DNA of 17,432 nt, taken from the NCBI GenBank assembly GCA_000437675.1, contig FR901667.1:1-17432 (forward strand), in the 5' to 3' direction. This document shows, one piece after another, positions 13,950 through 17,432 of the stretch. Position numbers and translations under genes: made by a program. The notes below the pieces were generated by a model. That model saw only the letters and a list, made by a program, of their open reading frames with translations. It was not told the origin of the DNA and did not search any database. The DNA comes from Prevotella sp. CAG:891. Its GTDB lineage: Bacteria > Bacteroidota > Bacteroidia > Bacteroidales > Bacteroidaceae. How positions within the stretch are numbered: the first letter of the stretch is position 1; the number at the start of each line of letters is the position of its first letter.

Positions 13950-15224
13950 ATGCGCCTGTTACATGTAGTTACTTTCAGACTGACGCTTATGGCCACCGCA
14001 CTGCTCACTTTTTGGTCGGTGTTGTTCTATATAGCCATGATGGACGAGGTGAACGACGAAGTGGACGATTCGCTCGAGGATTATGCCGAAATGATTATTC
14101 TTCGGTCGCTGCGAGGCGAGGATTTGCCACGTAGTGCCAACGGAACGAATAACTTTTACTTCTTGCGCGAGGTCAGTGATGCGTATGCTAAAACAACTTC
14201 GAGTGTGCGCTATGCCGATCGCGACATTTTTTTGACTTCGAAAAACGAAACGGAACCGGCACGCGTGCTTACCTATATATATATGCGTGCCGACGGACAT
14301 TACAATGAACTGACAGTGGCTACCCCGAACATTGATAAATCGGATTTGCGAGGGGCCATCGCTTTTTGGATAGGATTGCTCTACGTAATACTGATAATTA
14401 GCATCAAGCTGGTGAACCTGTGGGGGCTGAAACGAAGCATGAAGCCACTGAATAAATTGCTCGGCTGGCTCGATCGCTATAGGCTGGGACAGACTAATGA
14501 ACCGCTGAATAACCCGACGAAAATCCGGGAGTTCAGAAAACTGAACGAAACTACAGAACGGAGTATGCATCGCATCGAACAGCTGTACGAACAACAGAAA
14601 GTGTTTGTGGGGAATGCGTCGCACGAAATGCAAACCCCCATCGCCGTGTGTCAGAACCGCATTGAAATGCTGCTCGATGATGAGGGGCTGAACGAACAGC
14701 AAATGGGCGATTTAATCAAAGTGCGGCAAACACTGCAACAGCTGTCGCGCCTGAACAAATTGCTGCTGATGCTTTGCAGAATTGAAAACGGACATTTCAG
14801 TGCCAATGAACCGCAAAATCTGACGATGATAACCGAACGCTTGCTAACAGACTATCAGGCTGTGTATGCCTCGCAGGATGTAAGGGTTGAACTACACGAC
14901 CGAAAGCCCTTTGTGCTCAATATGGACGAGAACCTGGCCTCCATGCTCGTGGCTAATCTGCTGAAAAATGCCTATGCCCATAATGTACAGGGCGGGCAGA
15001 TACACATTACAGCTACAACCGACAGTTTGCGCATTGCGAATACCGGAGAATCGCAGCCGCTTGACGTCTCGCTCATTTTTCAACGTTTCTATCATACCAA
15101 GAACCGACAAACGTCGACCGGATTAGGACTGGCTATGGTCGATGCCATTTGCAAACGCTACGGGCTGACTATTGCCTATTCCTTTGACAATGGCTTACAC
15201 ACCTTTACGCTTATCCAATCATAA
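13950..15224 (+). CDS. Sensor histidine kinase
   Basis: 424 aa, inner-membrane sensor. TM1 spans about 10-30; a periplasmic domain of about 100 residues (31-133) is rich in charged residues and has no cysteines; TM2 spans about 136-160. A short linker leads to the HisKA domain with phosphoacceptor His225 in FVGNASHEMQTPIAV. The HATPase domain carries the N box (LVANLLKNAYAHN), G1 as IANTGE (362-367), the F box (IFQRFYHTKNR) and G2 STGLGLAMVDA (389-399). All catalytic motifs look intact. The orphan regulator at 10428 is its probable partner. The start at 13950 opens directly into the first membrane helix. Confidence 0.93.
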   Translation: MRLLHVVTFRLTLMATALLTFWSVLFYIAMMDEVNDEVDDSLEDYAEMIILRSLRGEDLPRSANGTNNFYFLREVSDAYAKTTSSVRYADRDIFLTSKNETEPARVLTYIYMRADGHYNELTVATPNIDKSDLRGAIAFWIGLLYVILIISIKLVNLWGLKRSMKPLNKLLGWLDRYRLGQTNEPLNNPTKIREFRKLNETTERSMHRIEQLYEQQKVFVGNASHEMQTPIAVCQNRIEMLLDDEGLNEQQMGDLIKVRQTLQQLSRLNKLLLMLCRIENGHFSANEPQNLTMITERLLTDYQAVYASQDVRVELHDRKPFVLNMDENLASMLVANLLKNAYAHNVQGGQIHITATTDSLRIANTGESQPLDVSLIFQRFYHTKNRQTSTGLGLAMVDAICKRYGLTIAYSFDNGLHTFTLIQS

Positions 15225-15267
15225 AGTGTAGGTTATTGTCTGAATTTCCCTGTTTTAAACCCAATTC

Positions 15268-15327
15268 GTCAGTGTGTGCTGCGTCAGTTGACAACCCTAG
15301 ATGCAGTGAAGGAAATAAAAAACTGAC
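15268..15327. repeat. Three GTCAGT/ACTGAC motifs upstream of dnaK
   Basis: GTCAGT occurs at 15268-15273 and 15283-15288 (15 bp apart), and its complement ACTGAC at 15322-15327. The second copy is part of GTCAGTTGAC, a near-palindrome. They lie 40-100 bp before the sigma-54-like promoter, the range where an activator would bind. The function is speculative. The rest of 15225-15452 holds no gene. Confidence 0.3.
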
Positions 15328-15366
15328 AAAATGGCAGAAAATATTTTTTTTACGACTGAAAAACTT

Positions 15367-15382
15367 TGGCACGCTTCTTGCT
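15367..15382 (+). promoter_or_regulatory. Sigma-54 (-24/-12) promoter of dnaK
   Basis: TGGCACGCTTCTTGCT matches the sigma-54 consensus TGGCACRNNNNTTGCW at every fixed position. GG at 15368-15369 and GC at 15380-15381 are separated by 10 nt. Transcription would start near 15393, giving a leader of about 60 nt. No good TAnnTTTG box is visible nearby; TATTTTTT at 15341-15350 is the nearest poor match. Confidence 0.7.
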
Positions 15383-15452
15383 AGATATAGGGCGTACGGC
15401 TAAAACGTACAGAAAACCTTTCATTAGTAACAAATAAAAAATATATACAATC

Positions 15453-17369
15453 ATGGGAAAGATTATTGGTATTGACTTAGGAACTACTAACTCATGCGTT
15501 TCAGTGTTCGAAGGTAACGAACCTACCGTTATTGCTAACAGCGAAGGTAAGCGCACCACTCCTTCAATCGTAGCCTTTGTTGAAGGTGGCGAACGTAAGG
15601 TGGGCGATCCCGCAAAGCGTCAGGCTGTGACGAACCCCTTGCGCACGATTTACTCAATCAAGCGCTACATGGGTGAAACCTACGATCAGGTACAGAAAGA
15701 AATTGCCCGTGTGCCTTACAAAGTGGTACGTGGCGAAAACAATACTGCACGTGTTGAGGTGGACGGCCGTCAATACACTCCGCAGGAAATTTCGGCTATG
15801 GTGCTTCAGAAAATGAAGAAGACGGCCGAAGATTACTTAGGCCAGGAAGTAACTGAAGCCGTTATCACGGTGCCTGCTTACTTCTCTGACTCACAGCGTC
15901 AGGCAACGAAAGAAGCCGGACAGATTGCTGGTCTTGAAGTAAAGCGTATCGTTAACGAACCTACTGCCGCAGCTTTGGCTTACGGTATTGACAAGGCCAA
16001 CAAGGACATGAAGATTGCCGTGTTCGACTTGGGTGGTGGTACGTTCGATATCTCAATCCTTGAATTCGGTGGCGGTGTATTCGAAGTGCTCTCAACCAAT
16101 GGTGATACTCACCTCGGTGGTGACGATTTCGACCACGTAATTATCGACTGGTTGGTTCAGGAGTTCAAGAACGACGAAGGTGCTGACCTCACGGCCGACC
16201 CCATGGCTATGCAGCGCTTGAAAGAAGCTGCTGAAAAGGCTAAGATTGAACTTTCAAGCTCAACCAGCACTGAAATCAACCTGCCTTACATCATGCCTGT
16301 TGGCGGTGTGCCCAAGCACTTGGTTAAGACGCTTACCCGTGCTAAGTTCGAAGCTTTGGCTCACGGCTTAATCGAAGCTTGCAAAGCTCCGTGCGAAGCA
16401 GCTCTGAAGGGTGCCGGCTTGTCTACTGGCGACATCGATGAAGTAATCCTTGTAGGTGGTTCAACTCGTATTCCCGCCGTACAGGAATTGGTAGAAAAGT
16501 TCTTTGGCAAGGCTCCTTCTAAGGGTGTTAACCCCGACGAAGTTGTAGCTGTTGGTGCTGCTATTCAGGGTGCCATCTTGAACAAGGAACAGGGTGTAGG
16601 CGACATCGTATTGCTCGACGTAACTCCGCTTTCATTGGGTATCGAAACCTTGGGTGGTGTAATGACCAAGTTGATTGATGCAAACGCCACTATTCCTTGC
16701 AAGAAGAGTCAGGTGTTCTCAACTGCCGAGGATAACCAGCCCGAAGTAACCATTCACGTATTACAGGGTGAACGTCAGTTTGCTCGCGACAACAAGAGCA
16801 TTGGTCGTTTCAACTTAGCCGGTATTGCTCCCGCTCGTCGTGGTGTTCCTCAGATTGAGGTAACCTTCGACATCGATGCCAACGGTATTTTGAAAGTATC
16901 AGCTAAGGATAAGGCAACTGGTAAGGAACAAACCATCCGTATCGAAGCATCAAGCGGTTTGAGCGAGGACGAAATCAACCGCATGAAGGCAGAGGCTCAG
17001 GCCAATGCTGAGGCTGACCAGAAAGAACGTGAACGCGTGGACAAAATCAACGAGGCTGACTCAATGATTTTCCAGACCGAGAACCAACTCAAAGAACTTG
17101 GCGACAAACTTCCTGCTGATCACAAACAGCAAATTGAAGCAGCTCTTGCCAAGTTGAAAGATGCTCACAAGGCTCAGGACCTCGCAGCTATTGACGCAGC
17201 CAAAGCTGAACTGAACAATGCATGGCAAACTGCTAGCGCACAGATGTATCAGCAGACGGGTGCCCAACCTGGTGCCAACGGCTTCCAGCAGGGTCCTGCC
17301 GGTGCTCAACCTGGTGCTAATGGTGCTAACGACAATGTGCAGGATGCAGATTTCGAGGAAGTGAAATAA
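15453..17369 (+). CDS. dnaK: Chaperone DnaK (Hsp70)
   Basis: Cytoplasmic ATP-dependent chaperone that works with DnaJ and GrpE; neither is in the window. 638 aa, normal family length. The ATPase domain spans about 1-380: GIDLGTTNS (6-14), the phosphate-binding VFDLGGGTFD, VNEPTAAALAYG and ILVGGSTRIPAVQ. The linker LLDVTPLSLGIET leads to the substrate-binding domain with PCKKSQVFSTAEDNQPEV. The helical lid is followed by a Gln/Pro/Ala/Gly-rich tail with two near-repeats (GAQPGANG) and the terminal DFEEVK, close to the EEVD-like ending of bacterial DnaK. Codons are those of a highly expressed gene. It is monocistronic, with its own promoter and a hairpin after the stop. Confidence 0.98.
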   Translation: MGKIIGIDLGTTNSCVSVFEGNEPTVIANSEGKRTTPSIVAFVEGGERKVGDPAKRQAVTNPLRTIYSIKRYMGETYDQVQKEIARVPYKVVRGENNTARVEVDGRQYTPQEISAMVLQKMKKTAEDYLGQEVTEAVITVPAYFSDSQRQATKEAGQIAGLEVKRIVNEPTAAALAYGIDKANKDMKIAVFDLGGGTFDISILEFGGGVFEVLSTNGDTHLGGDDFDHVIIDWLVQEFKNDEGADLTADPMAMQRLKEAAEKAKIELSSSTSTEINLPYIMPVGGVPKHLVKTLTRAKFEALAHGLIEACKAPCEAALKGAGLSTGDIDEVILVGGSTRIPAVQELVEKFFGKAPSKGVNPDEVVAVGAAIQGAILNKEQGVGDIVLLDVTPLSLGIETLGGVMTKLIDANATIPCKKSQVFSTAEDNQPEVTIHVLQGERQFARDNKSIGRFNLAGIAPARRGVPQIEVTFDIDANGILKVSAKDKATGKEQTIRIEASSGLSEDEINRMKAEAQANAEADQKERERVDKINEADSMIFQTENQLKELGDKLPADHKQQIEAALAKLKDAHKAQDLAAIDAAKAELNNAWQTASAQMYQQTGAQPGANGFQQGPAGAQPGANGANDNVQDADFEEVK

Positions 17370-17405
17370 GCACATAGAGAAATAAGAATACAATATCAAA
17401 TGGAA

Positions 17406-17432
17406 AGCGTGTAGCTCAATGAGTTACACGCT
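17406..17432 (+). terminator. Terminator hairpin after dnaK, cut by window edge
   Basis: An 11-bp stem (17406-17416 with 17422-17432, one G-T wobble) and a 5-nt loop, 37 nt past the dnaK stop. Any U-tract would lie beyond the window. Confidence 0.7.

Noticed and set aside
13959..14702. 247-codon minus-strand open frame opposite the kinase
   Set aside because: It is the shadow of the intact kinase frame, with no domain and no promoter.

Overview
The window looks like a chromosomal segment of a Bacteroidales bacterium, probably from the Prevotellaceae. The signs are Bacteroidetes-type promoters (-7 box TAnnTTTG), almost no Shine-Dalgarno sequences, a C-terminal phenylalanine on outer-membrane barrels, a DUF6108 gene, and a DnaK with a Gln/Pro/Ala/Gly-rich tail. 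The family assignment is inference.

Layout. (1) 180-2198, plus strand: a secreted GH20 beta-N-acetylhexosaminidase. (2) 2199-3545: an AT-richer block with a minus-strand ornithine cyclodeaminase-family gene split by a one-base frameshift. It is bracketed by two copies of the last 61 bp of the hexosaminidase gene, each followed by a similar terminator. (3) 7024 down to 3628, minus strand: an apparent operon of ECF sigma factor, membrane anti-sigma-like protein, DUF6108 protein and two related outer-membrane barrels. (4) 10162 down to 7258, minus strand: a queuosine-precursor cluster made of a YhhQ-type transporter, queC, a flavodoxin/ferredoxin fusion (EFR1 type) and queF. (5) 10428-15224, plus strand: an OmpR-type response regulator and a histidine kinase. 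They are probably partners but lie 2.8 kb apart, separated by a small secreted cysteine protein and a 600-residue secreted protein with a thioredoxin-like CPRC motif. (6) 15453-17369, plus strand: dnaK, with a terminator hairpin at the window edge.

Main regulatory observations. The transporter leader contains a 31-nt sequence that fits a preQ1-I riboswitch: a 4-bp P1, a P2 pseudoknot and an A-rich L3, ending 8 nt before the ATG. This suits the transporter's neighbours queC and queF, which make preQ0 and preQ1. dnaK is preceded by a full match to the sigma-54 -24/-12 consensus. queC has a 35-bp tandem duplication over its start codon, which creates a 12-codon leader ORF whose stop overlaps the queC ATG.

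How the genes fit together. The cluster QueC (CDG to preQ0), QueF (preQ0 to preQ1) and the transporter (uptake of queuosine precursors) forms one metabolic module, plausibly controlled by preQ1. The sigma/anti-sigma operon probably controls its own envelope proteins. The split two-component system surrounds two exported proteins that may be its signal-related partners or a later insertion. No CRISPR array, transposase, integrase, rRNA or tRNA gene was seen.
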